Assembly (NCBI GenBank): GCA_964576535.1
Contig: CAZNWB010000102.1
Span: forward strand, 1-11,983
Source of the DNA: 2-02-FULL-66-22 sp964576535
Lineage (GTDB): Bacteria; Methylomirabilota; Methylomirabilia; Methylomirabilales; 2-02-FULL-66-22
Direction of reading: 5' to 3'
Length of the DNA: 11,983 bases
Shown here: piece by piece, positions 11,969-11,983 of the stretch
Layout: each line of letters begins with the position of its first letter
Position numbering within the stretch: position 1 is the first letter of the stretch
Notes under the pieces: model-generated
Told to the model about the DNA's origin: nothing
The model's database searches: none
What the model saw: only the letters and a program-made list of their open reading frames with translations
Made by a program: the position numbers and the translations under genes

Positions 11969-11983
11969 TCACGCCATCCACTA

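Overview
The window is GC-rich bacterial chromosome. Every convincing gene lies on the minus strand, so the reading order runs from the right edge to the left. It is core housekeeping sequence: translation, cell division, RNA turnover and one-carbon metabolism. The combination of ZapA with 6S RNA, a full-length RNase Y beside a YmdB-type phosphodiesterase, and the thrS-infC-rpmI-rplT-pheS-pheT block suits a Gram-negative lineage near Deltaproteobacteria or Methylomirabilota/Rokubacteria. That placement is an inference from gene order and protein style, not from any search.

Region 1 (about 5011-11983) is the translation operon thrS, infC, rpmI, rplT, pheS, pheT, ordered as in E. coli. A hairpin plus T-run sits just before thrS, and a very strong one sits between rplT and pheS. 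Paired hairpins precede rpmI, and a degenerate heptamer array lies between rpmI and rplT. The best start for infC is a non-canonical AUA codon behind a perfect Shine-Dalgarno sequence, which fits the known IF3 autoregulation theme.

Region 2 (about 4024-4960) has its own candidate promoter. It encodes a small coiled-coil protein (ZapB-like by position), ZapA, and then a 6S RNA gene recognised from its closing stem, conserved core words and apical stem. Region 3 (288-4023) starts with a 335-nt gene-free stretch full of inverted repeats, probably the structured leader of rny. RNase Y, YmdB and FolD follow. A 9-bp word recurs in both orientations in the spacers around ymdB.

Region 4 (1-267) holds a truncated Phd/YefM-type antitoxin gene that runs off the left edge. 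It has a textbook sigma70-type promoter placed so that the mRNA would be leaderless, and a short dyad between the -35 and -10 boxes. Its toxin would lie outside the window.

I did not find a wholly new multigene system. The points most worth following are the regulatory ones: the AUA start of infC, the pheST terminator/attenuator, the structured rny leader beside 6S RNA, and the leaderless antitoxin.
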